Below, piece by piece: positions 1 through 4,295 of a stretch of DNA of 5,483 nucleotides. The translations under genes were made by a program, and so were the position numbers. Below the pieces are notes generated by a model, which saw only the letters and a program-made list of their open reading frames with translations, did no database searches and had not been told where the DNA came from. This stretch comes from Paracoccaceae bacterium (GTDB lineage Bacteria > Pseudomonadota > Alphaproteobacteria > Rhodobacterales > Rhodobacteraceae): contig JALSHL010000039.1 of NCBI GenBank assembly GCA_026982255.1, positions 1-5,483 of the forward strand, read 5' to 3'. Every line of letters starts with the position of its first letter. Within the stretch, counting starts at the first letter, position 1.

Positions 1-338
1 TGACCACGGTTTTCCGTGGCGAGGGTGGCGAGATCGAGCGTCGGCCGAACAAACCGACGGTGGCCTGGACCGCCGCGAATGGCGAAATCGGCAGCGAGAC
101 CTGGCCGCAACTCCTGCCCGACGGGCATGCGGCGGCCGACGAGAGCATGGACATCAACCATCTGGTTGCTGTCTGGCGCGGCGAGGATGCGAGCGAATAT
201 GCCGAGGCTTCGGTTACCGGCACGCTGGCGATTGCGCTGAAGTCGCTTGGAAAGGTCGACACGATGGAGGCCGCGCAGGCGATGGCGCAGGACATGTGGG
301 ACAACCGTGACAAGGGTAGCTTGCCGGTGGCAGCATGA
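1..338 (+). CDS. TrpD2/YbiB-like glycosyl transferase family protein, C-terminal part (5' end outside window)
   Basis: An open frame runs from the left edge (first whole codon at base 3) to a TGA at 336-338, giving about 111 residues. It begins TTVFRGEGGEIERRP, which resembles the GEGGE-containing segment near the C-terminus of the anthranilate phosphoribosyltransferase-like TrpD2/YbiB family. It ends with a helical tail (VTGTLAIALKSLGKVDT, then an alanine-rich AQAMAQDMW stretch) also typical of that family. Family members share the TrpD/nucleoside phosphorylase fold. E. coli YbiB is reported to bind nucleic acid and is not a tryptophan enzyme, so the substrate here is unknown. The phosphoribosyl-binding loops would lie upstream and cannot be inspected. 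The stop overlaps the dsrN start (ATGA), so the two genes are probably co-transcribed and translationally coupled, suggesting a shared context with siroheme or sulfur metabolism. An internal GTG at 60 in the same frame is not taken as the start, because the recognisable family sequence begins before it. Confidence 0.72.
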   Translation, partial: TTVFRGEGGEIERRPNKPTVAWTAANGEIGSETWPQLLPDGHAAADESMDINHLVAVWRGEDASEYAEASVTGTLAIALKSLGKVDTMEAAQAMAQDMWDNRDKGSLPVAA

Positions 339-1699
339 TTCCGCGCTTCCTGATTGCGGCAGCGCATAAATCTTCGGGTAAAACGGTGGTATCTACGGGG
401 CTGGCACGGGCGTTGCAGCAACGCGGGCTGGACGTCCGGACCTTTAAGAAAGGGCCGGACTATATTGATCCGATGTGGCTGGAAAAGGCCAGCGGGCGGG
501 CGTGCTACAACCTCGATTTCAACACAATGGGGCGGGACGAGATCCTGCGGTTTTTTGTCGATCGGACCGCGGGCGCGGACATCAACCTGATCGAGAGCAA
601 CAAGGGCCTGTATGACGGTGTGGACCTGCACGGCGCGGATTCCAATGCGGCGATGGCCAAGCTGTTGCAGGTGCCGGTGGTGTTGGTGGTGGATACATCC
701 GGCACGACGCGCGGAATTGCGCCGCTGCTGGTTGGGTATCAGACGTTTGATCCCGATGCGCGGATTGCGGGGGTGATCCTGAACAAGGTCGGCGGGCCGC
801 GCCACGAAGCGAAGCTGCGGGCGGCGGTGGCGGAATATACCGACCTTCCGGTGCTGGGTGCTGTGGCGCGCAGCGATGATCTGGAGATCGGCGAACGGCA
901 TCTGGGGCTGACGACCCCGGGCGAGACGGGAGCGCTGGCGGTGCTGATCGAGCGGCTCGGCACGCGGATGGCGGAATCGGTGGACCTGGATGCTTTGCTG
1001 GAAATCGGGCGGAGCGCGCCGGATTTGACGGCGCAACCTTTGACGCAACCGGAGCGGTATGCAGAAGGTTTGCGAATCGGTATTCCGCGCGACGAGGCTT
1101 TTGGTTTTTACTACCCCGACGATCTGGAGGCGATGCAGGCGGCAGGGGCCGAACTGGTGTTTTTCGATGCGCTGCGCGATCCGGAATTGCCGGATGTCGA
1201 CGGGCTGTTCATCGGCGGCGGTTTCCCCGAGACTTCGGCGGCGGCGCTGGCGGCGAATACTTCGCTACTGGCCGATATCCGGTCAAAGATCGCTGCGGGG
1301 TTGCCGGGTTATGCCGAGTGTGGCGGGCTGATGTATCTCTGCCGCTCGCTGGAGTGGCAGGGGGAGCGCCATCCGATGGTCGGCGCGATCGAGGGCGATG
1401 CCGTGATGTGCCCTCGTCCGCAGGGGCGCGGCTATACGCGGTTGCAGGGGGCGCCCGATTGCCTCTGGCAGGTTGATAGCGCGCCGTTCAAGGCACACGA
1501 GTTCCATTACGCACGGGTGGACAATTTGCCGGCCGGCACCCGATATGGTTTCAAGGTGCAACGCGGGGCAGGCATCGACGGGGCGCATGACGGTGTGGTT
1601 GTGAACAACCTGATGGCCGGTTTCTGCCACATGCGCAATACGGCGGGGAACCCGTGGGTGGAACGGTTTCTGCGGTTTGTGAAGAGCCGAAAACCCTAG
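335..1699 (+). CDS. dsrN: Cobyrinate a,c-diamide synthase, DsrN type (siroheme amidation)
   Basis: This 454-residue protein has the two-domain CbiA/CobB architecture. The N-terminal dethiobiotin-synthetase-like ATPase domain carries a P-loop (HKSSGKT, residues 11-17), KKGPDYIDP (38-46) and NKGLYDG (89-95). The C-terminal class I glutamine amidotransferase domain begins near RDEAFGFYYPDDLEAM and carries DGLFIGGGFPE, the nucleophile Cys329 in YAECGG, HEFHY, and His432 in FCHMR. The family uses ATP and glutamine to amidate the a and c acetate side chains of corrin or sirohydrochlorin rings in the cytoplasm. The KKGPDYIDP, YNLDF and NKGLYDGVDL wording looks to me more like DsrN, which makes siroamide for DsrAB sulfite reductase in sulfur oxidisers, than like the cobalamin enzyme; that subfamily call is by recall. 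The ATG overlaps the upstream stop, with a weak GGTGG Shine-Dalgarno at 326-330. The length is normal and both active sites are intact. Alternatives are cobalamin CbiA/CobB or CfbB. No dsrAB or other cob genes are visible. Confidence 0.9.
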   Translation: MIPRFLIAAAHKSSGKTVVSTGLARALQQRGLDVRTFKKGPDYIDPMWLEKASGRACYNLDFNTMGRDEILRFFVDRTAGADINLIESNKGLYDGVDLHGADSNAAMAKLLQVPVVLVVDTSGTTRGIAPLLVGYQTFDPDARIAGVILNKVGGPRHEAKLRAAVAEYTDLPVLGAVARSDDLEIGERHLGLTTPGETGALAVLIERLGTRMAESVDLDALLEIGRSAPDLTAQPLTQPERYAEGLRIGIPRDEAFGFYYPDDLEAMQAAGAELVFFDALRDPELPDVDGLFIGGGFPETSAAALAANTSLLADIRSKIAAGLPGYAECGGLMYLCRSLEWQGERHPMVGAIEGDAVMCPRPQGRGYTRLQGAPDCLWQVDSAPFKAHEFHYARVDNLPAGTRYGFKVQRGAGIDGAHDGVVVNNLMAGFCHMRNTAGNPWVERFLRFVKSRKP

Positions 1700-2751
1700 T
1701 CGTCCGGTTCCTGCCGCTTGCGGGCATCCGGCGGCCAGAGTTTTGTGCCGTTGCGAATAGCACGGCTGATTTCGTCGATATTTCGCCGCATGGTGATAGT
1801 TTCTCGCATGCCTCCGAGGAACGTATAGGCAAAAGGGTTGACCTTGTTGATCAACACGAGGAGTTTTTGCAGCGTAAAACGGGCTTTGGGGGCTTTACCC
1901 GGTGTGTTTGATGGCTGGACAATCGGTGCGAAAGGCTTTTGAAGAATCTGGTTGAAGAACGCGGCATACGACTTCCGGAAACGTCTCGAAAACCGGGGGG
2001 CTTCGCTAATATACGGTTTCGTCGTGCCTACAAAATGTAGCAGCTTCGGATTGTATTTCCGGATCAGATGAAACGCCGACGCGGAGCTTTGCCAGTTCCA
2101 TTCGAGCGGCAACGGATGCCAGTCGCCCTTTAGGTGGCCGTTAGAGGCATCCTGGTCCGTGAAGGCGAAGAGATGTCCGTTGTCAGCGGCAAATCCTACA
2201 ACGCCGGATTTTATGTCGGCTTTACAGTAGGCCTCGACGTTGTAGACAAGCATACCGGCGTTGAAGTATTTGGTATCCACTATTCCCAGTGCCGTCCAGC
2301 TGCGTCTGGCGGCCTCATACACGCGATCACGCCATTGAATGCCGTCAAGAACGGCGGAGACGGGCTTGTCCGGCGATGCCAGATCGAACAATTGCGATAT
2401 CTTTCCGTGGCGCAAGTAGACGTCGGTGTCCAGATATACGATCTGTTTGTAGTCGGCGCGAAAAATCTCGGGCAATGCGACCTTTATGTGGCAGGCGAGC
2501 GGGATTGTCGGACGTGTGGGAATATCTTCCAATCCTTTGGTCGAGACCTCGCAGTTCCGGATTTCGGGAAGATGCGGATGACGGGCGTCGAGACCTTTGA
2601 CCGGCGTGCAGAACACCAGATCATAGTCGCGCTCCGGTTCGTTTTTCGCGATTTGCCAGAAAACGAACCGCGCATAGTCGACCACGTTTTCATCGCCGTT
2701 CAGGATTACAGCGCGGTTGTGTCTGGCCGGACCTGTTTGGGAAATCAGCAT
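1696..2751 (-). CDS. Glycosyltransferase family 8 (GT8)-like protein
   Basis: The 351-residue product has the hallmarks of GT8, retaining UDP-sugar-dependent transferases. The nucleotide-sugar strand AVILNGDEN lies near residues 14-22. The metal-binding DxD is at 108-110 within YLDTDVYL. YFNAGMLVYN spans 162-171, DQDASN 199-204, and HFVGTTKPY, with the late metal-binding histidine, 239-247. The tail after about residue 250 is basic and of unclear function; no signal peptide or clear membrane helix is seen. GT8 enzymes of this size often add galactose or glucose to lipopolysaccharide or other surface glycans, but donor and acceptor cannot be told here. The start ATG (2749-2751) has no convincing Shine-Dalgarno; the preceding bases on the coding strand read ATCGGATATAGTTA. 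The gene converges on dsrN with overlapping stops, and a terminator separates it from tusA. By eye its third positions are less GC-rich than those of dsrN, and its role does not match its neighbours, so it may be a later insertion. Confidence 0.85.
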   Translation of the reverse strand: MLISQTGPARHNRAVILNGDENVVDYARFVFWQIAKNEPERDYDLVFCTPVKGLDARHPHLPEIRNCEVSTKGLEDIPTRPTIPLACHIKVALPEIFRADYKQIVYLDTDVYLRHGKISQLFDLASPDKPVSAVLDGIQWRDRVYEAARRSWTALGIVDTKYFNAGMLVYNVEAYCKADIKSGVVGFAADNGHLFAFTDQDASNGHLKGDWHPLPLEWNWQSSASAFHLIRKYNPKLLHFVGTTKPYISEAPRFSRRFRKSYAAFFNQILQKPFAPIVQPSNTPGKAPKARFTLQKLLVLINKVNPFAYTFLGGMRETITMRRNIDEISRAIRNGTKLWPPDARKRQEPDD

Positions 2752-2759
2752 TAACTATA

Positions 2760-2771
2760 TCCGATGTCGGA
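2760..2771. repeat. Short inverted repeat TCCGA-TG-TCGGA upstream of the GT8 gene
   Basis: Two perfect 5-bp arms with a 2-bp spacer lie eight bases before the GT8 start codon, where a Shine-Dalgarno or core promoter would be expected. It could be a protein-binding site, or chance. A TATAGT element between it and the ATG resembles a -10 box, but it sits too close to the start codon to serve the annotated start. Confidence 0.25.
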
Positions 2772-2791
2772 GTTCAAAACGCTTGTAGACG

Positions 2792-2820
2792 AAAAAACCC
2801 CGCTCGCAAAGCGAACGGGG
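2792..2820 (-). terminator. Rho-independent terminator of the dsrE2-tusA operon
   Basis: Arms at 2798-2807 (CCCCGCTCGC) and 2811-2820 (GCGAACGGGG) pair with one internal mismatch around an AAA loop. On the minus strand the stem is followed directly by six T residues (the A-run at 2792-2797). It starts about 32 bases after the tusA stop codon and lies ahead of the GT8 gene, so it should end the sulfur-carrier transcript and leave the GT8 gene to its own promoter. There is no T-run on the plus-strand side, so it works in one direction only. Confidence 0.88.
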
Positions 2821-2852
2821 CATCAAGCCGGAATTCCTTGGAAAGGTTGGGA

Positions 2853-3077
2853 TCAGGCTTTTTTGATTTCGAAGGTGTAAACGTCACCGGCAGATTCAGA
2901 GCTGAGCAGCTCGTTACCGGTCTGACGGGCGAAAGCCGCGAAGTCAGCCACGGAACCCGGGTCGGTAGATTCGATTTTCAGGACGTCGCCGGTCGGCAGA
3001 CCCTTGAGCATTTTCTTTGCTTTCAGGATCGGAAGCGGGCAGTTCAGCCCCTTTGCGTCGAGTTCGTGTACAGCCAT
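2853..3077 (-). CDS. tusA: TusA-family sulfurtransferase (sulfur carrier protein)
   Basis: This 74-residue protein has the normal TusA length and the family signature CPLP, with the sulfur-binding Cys13 (GLNCPLPILKAKK). The remainder predicts the two-layer IF3-C-like fold: a helix around 15-26, a strand VLKIESTD (32-39) and a second helix DFAAFARQTG (45-54). TusA proteins carry sulfur as a persulfide on this cysteine between rhodanese, DsrE-type proteins and downstream acceptors such as oxidation enzymes, tRNA thiolation or molybdenum cofactor synthesis. Here it lies 39 bases downstream of dsrE2 on the same strand and before a terminator, which matches the tusA-dsrE2 arrangement known from sulfur oxidisers, although no rhodanese gene is present. 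The start has only a distant AGAAAGG as a possible ribosome binding site, so translation may partly depend on coupling. The function as sulfur carrier is secure; the direction of flow (oxidation or biosynthesis) is inference. Confidence 0.94.
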   Translation of the reverse strand: MAVHELDAKGLNCPLPILKAKKMLKGLPTGDVLKIESTDPGSVADFAAFARQTGNELLSSESAGDVYTFEIKKA

Positions 3078-3116
3078 AGCTCGTCGTATACCTTTCTGTT
3101 GTTGGGTAGTCTTCGC

Positions 3117-3614
3117 TTACATGAAGTAGTTGATGTCGGATTCGCCGGCAACTTCGAGGGCCGTTACGGCACCACCAAGCTCAACGCCGTCGATCAGGTC
3201 TTCTTTCTTGATCTCGAACAGGTCGAGGGTCATCTGGCAGGCAATCAGACGCACGTCCGATTCCACGGCCGCTTCGCGCAAATCCTCGATAGAGGCAACG
3301 CCCTTTTTCTTGATCAGGTTTTTCATCATCGTGGTCGCACCACGGTCGACACCCGGGATGGTGGACACGATGTTGGGCATCGCCATGTGCATACCCATCA
3401 TCGGCATTTTCATGCCGGGGTTGCCAAGGGTGGATATTTTCAGGTCGAGGTCTTTCTTCAGCAGGTTCAGACCATAGAAAGTAAAGAACATCGTGACTTC
3501 CATATCCATGGCGGCCGCAGATGTGCCGAGGATGAAAGGCGGGTAAGCCCAGTCGAGTGTGCCCTTGGTCGCGATGATCGACATGCTTTTGGTATTGCTG
3601 GCGTCGTTCGGCAT
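3117..3614 (-). CDS. dsrE2: DsrE2-like protein (DsrE/DsrF/DrsH-like family), sulfur carrier
   Basis: The product is 165 residues, the usual size for the DrsE_2 family. Features in order: an N-terminal strand SIIATKG (12-18); a hydrophobic, Ala/Met-rich segment around 26-50 (FILGTSAAAMDMEV then FFTFYGLNLL); a methionine-rich loop at 68-79 (MKMPMMGMHMAM); a helix with KKKGVASIEDLREAA (102-116); and the conserved LIACQMTLDLF, which holds the only cysteine, Cys126. DsrE2 and DsrE3A proteins accept or hand on sulfur from TusA through such a cysteine in the cytoplasm or at the membrane. The gene has a strong GGGAGGAA ribosome binding site (3621-3628 region), seven bases before the ATG, and leads a two-gene operon with tusA. 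The hydrophobic segment may be amphipathic or buried rather than truly transmembrane. DsrE2 versus DsrE3A cannot be separated safely without a tree; membership of the family is clear. Confidence 0.87.
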   Translation of the reverse strand: MPNDASNTKSMSIIATKGTLDWAYPPFILGTSAAAMDMEVTMFFTFYGLNLLKKDLDLKISTLGNPGMKMPMMGMHMAMPNIVSTIPGVDRGATTMMKNLIKKKGVASIEDLREAAVESDVRLIACQMTLDLFEIKKEDLIDGVELGGAVTALEVAGESDINYFM

Positions 3615-3645
3615 TGCGGTTCCTCCCGGATATTTATCATTGTAG

Positions 3646-3668
3646 TTTACTTAATTAGCATAAGTTAA
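3646..3668. promoter_or_regulatory. Imperfect inverted repeat, candidate ArsR-family operator between divergent genes
   Basis: TTTACTTA (3646-3653) and TAAGTTAA (3661-3668) match as inverted arms at seven of eight positions around a 7-base centre. The repeat sits in the most AT-rich part of the region between dsrE2 (-) and the ArsR gene (+), and overlaps the candidate promoters on both strands. ArsR repressors usually bind AT-rich dyads of this general kind. The ATTC-N8-GAAT motif I recall for Rhodobacter SqrR is not seen here. Binding by the neighbouring regulator is inference from position. Confidence 0.42.
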
Positions 3669-3674
3669 TACTAT
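3646..3674 (+). promoter_or_regulatory. Candidate promoter of the ArsR-family gene
   Basis: TTTACT (3646-3651) and TACTAT (3669-3674) each match the sigma-70 consensus at four of six positions with an ideal 17-base spacer. The inverted repeat occupies the -35 and the spacer. If used, transcription would start near 3681 and leave a leader of about 140 bases before the regulator's ATG, which would autoregulate the gene. A promoter nearer the gene cannot be excluded; TATATA at 3748-3753 has no well-placed -35. Confidence 0.35.
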
Positions 3675-3691
3675 TGTGCGCGGAAGGTCAA
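3663..3691 (-). promoter_or_regulatory. Candidate promoter of dsrE2-tusA
   Basis: On the minus strand TTGACC (3691-3686) is a good -35 match. A 17-base spacer leads to TTAACT (3668-3663), a weak -10 matching three of six positions. Transcription would begin near 3656 and give a leader of about 40 bases ending in the strong dsrE2 ribosome binding site. The -10 falls inside the inverted repeat at 3646-3668, as expected for a repressed promoter. Core elements are inferred by eye. Confidence 0.4.
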
Positions 3692-3695
3692 GAAA

Positions 3696-3765
3696 ACAGG
3701 GGAAAATCGAATGCGCTTTTGCACGCGTTTCATGAAAACCCCTGTGGTATATAGCGGGTCAGGGG
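3696..3765 (+). other. Possible structured leader with alternative pairing upstream of the ArsR-family gene
   Basis: ACAGGGG (3696-3702) is complementary to CCCCTGT (3739-3745) over seven bases. The same CCCCTG (3739-3744) is also complementary to CAGGGG (3760-3765), with a 15-base loop. The two pairings exclude each other. Between the first pair an inner stem can form from GAATGCG with CGCGTTTC, with a bulge. It matters only if the transcript starts upstream near 3681. These may instead be DNA-binding dyads or chance. Confidence 0.25.
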
Positions 3766-3785
3766 ATGCCCGGGTGGTGGAAAGG

Positions 3786-3798
3786 CCGGATACTCCGG
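3786..3798 (+). repeat. Short hairpin CCGGA-TAC-TCCGG ahead of the ArsR ribosome binding site
   Basis: A perfect 5-bp stem with a 3-base loop lies 12 bases before the AGGAAG ribosome binding site (3811-3816) and is followed by TTTAAAAAGG. It is too short, and the T-run too brief, for a convincing terminator. It could influence ribosome access or be an operator half. Confidence 0.3.
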
Positions 3799-3818
3799 TT
3801 TAAAAAGGCTAGGAAGTT

Positions 3819-4136
3819 ATGGATATTGCAGAGCTGGAAGACAAAGCGTCGGAAGCAAGTAATCTATTGAAAGTTATGTCAAATCAGTGGCGCTTACTGA
3901 TTATGTGCAACTTGATGCAGGGTGAGCATTCCGTTCAGGATATGCAGAAACGGATCGGCCTCGGACAGTCGGCGCTGTCGCAGCATCTGGCGATTTTGCG
4001 CCATGAGCGGCTGGTTGAAACGCGGCGCGAGGCCCAGTCGATTTACTATTCGATTGCCAGTGCCGAAGCCGAAAGACTGCTGGCAACCCTCTATGATATC
4101 TATTGCACCGAAGACATGGTAAAAATGCTTTCATAA
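3819..4136 (+). CDS. ArsR-family repressor with two conserved cysteines (SqrR/BigR/YgaV/sHdrR-like persulfide sensor)
   Basis: This 105-residue winged-helix protein has an N-terminal helix (residues 1-20), MSNQWRLLIMCNL (20-32), the helix-turn-helix SVQDMQKRIGLGQSALSQHLAILRHE split around 38-63 with recognition helix SALSQHLAILR (51-61), a wing ETRREAQSIYYSI (67-79) and a C-terminal dimerisation helix. Cys30 and Cys96 stand where SqrR, BigR and YgaV carry the pair that forms a di- or tetrasulfide on reaction with sulfane sulfur and releases DNA. The metal-binding ELCVC motif of ArsR/SmtB sensors is absent. By analogy, it represses the flanking dsrE2-tusA and YeeE/YedE genes and itself until persulfide accumulates; that is inference. 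The start ATG follows AGGAAG (3811-3816) closely, with little spacing. It is divergent from dsrE2 and 159 bases upstream of the transporter gene. sHdrR and SoxR of sulfur oxidisers are further close candidates. Confidence 0.9.
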   Translation: MDIAELEDKASEASNLLKVMSNQWRLLIMCNLMQGEHSVQDMQKRIGLGQSALSQHLAILRHERLVETRREAQSIYYSIASAEAERLLATLYDIYCTEDMVKMLS

Positions 4137-4180
4137 CAATGTGTTAGCGCGTTTTCGGTGTTTGGTGCCGAATTTCTATA

Positions 4181-4205
4181 CATAGATATACTTATATATG
4201 CTAAT
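4181..4205. promoter_or_regulatory. AT-rich dyad and shared 9-mer upstream of the transporter gene, candidate operator
   Basis: CATAGATATA-CTTATATATG (4181-4200) is an imperfect palindrome matching at seven of ten pairs, with a core ATATA-CT-TATAT at 4186-4197. It runs into TATGCTAAT (4197-4205), which occurs on the opposite strand inside the candidate operator upstream of the regulator (3654-3662). In both places ACTTA lies next to it. TATACT at 4187-4192 resembles a -10 box, so a repressor here would cover a promoter, though no well-spaced -35 is evident. A second binding site for the neighbouring ArsR protein is plausible but unproven. Confidence 0.38.
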
Positions 4206-4295
4206 GTGTTGGTGTGAATCACCGGCGCCTTTTTGCTTGTCTTGCGCACAATGCGAATCAATGACCGGTGCAAGAAAACAAAGGGACGGAAAATC

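Noticed and set aside
1283..1630. Open frame on the minus strand over the amidotransferase domain of dsrN
   Set aside because: The sense frame carries the catalytic Cys329 and His432 motifs; the antisense product is not recognisable.
2134..2754. Open frame of 206 codons on the plus strand inside the GT8 gene
   Set aside because: It is antisense to a gene with intact GT8 motifs and shows no recognisable domain.
2838..3668. Long open frame (276 codons) on the plus strand across tusA, dsrE2 and their gap
   Set aside because: It lies antisense to two clearly recognised genes, its translation resembles no family I know, and there is no ribosome binding site. It looks like a by-product of codon composition.
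3728..3737. Perfect palindrome TTTCATGAAA
   Set aside because: It is short, single, and not near a supported promoter element; no partner copy occurs in the other intergenic region.
4154..4175. Weak hairpin TTCGG ... CCGAA followed by TTT after the ArsR gene
   Set aside because: The stem is only 5 bp with a 9-base loop and a short T-run, so it is not strong enough to call a terminator. Readthrough into the transporter gene remains possible.
4220..4270. CACCGG (4220-4225) and CCGGTG (4265-4270) as inverted arms upstream of the transporter gene
   Set aside because: Six-base arms 39 bases apart in GC-rich sequence are expected by chance, and nothing else supports a structure.
4233..4295. Upstream starts (TTG 4233, ATG 4251) extending the transporter by up to 21 residues
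   Set aside because: No ribosome binding site precedes them, and the extension is basic and unlike the family N-terminus. The ATG at 4296 has AAGGGACGG at a suitable distance.
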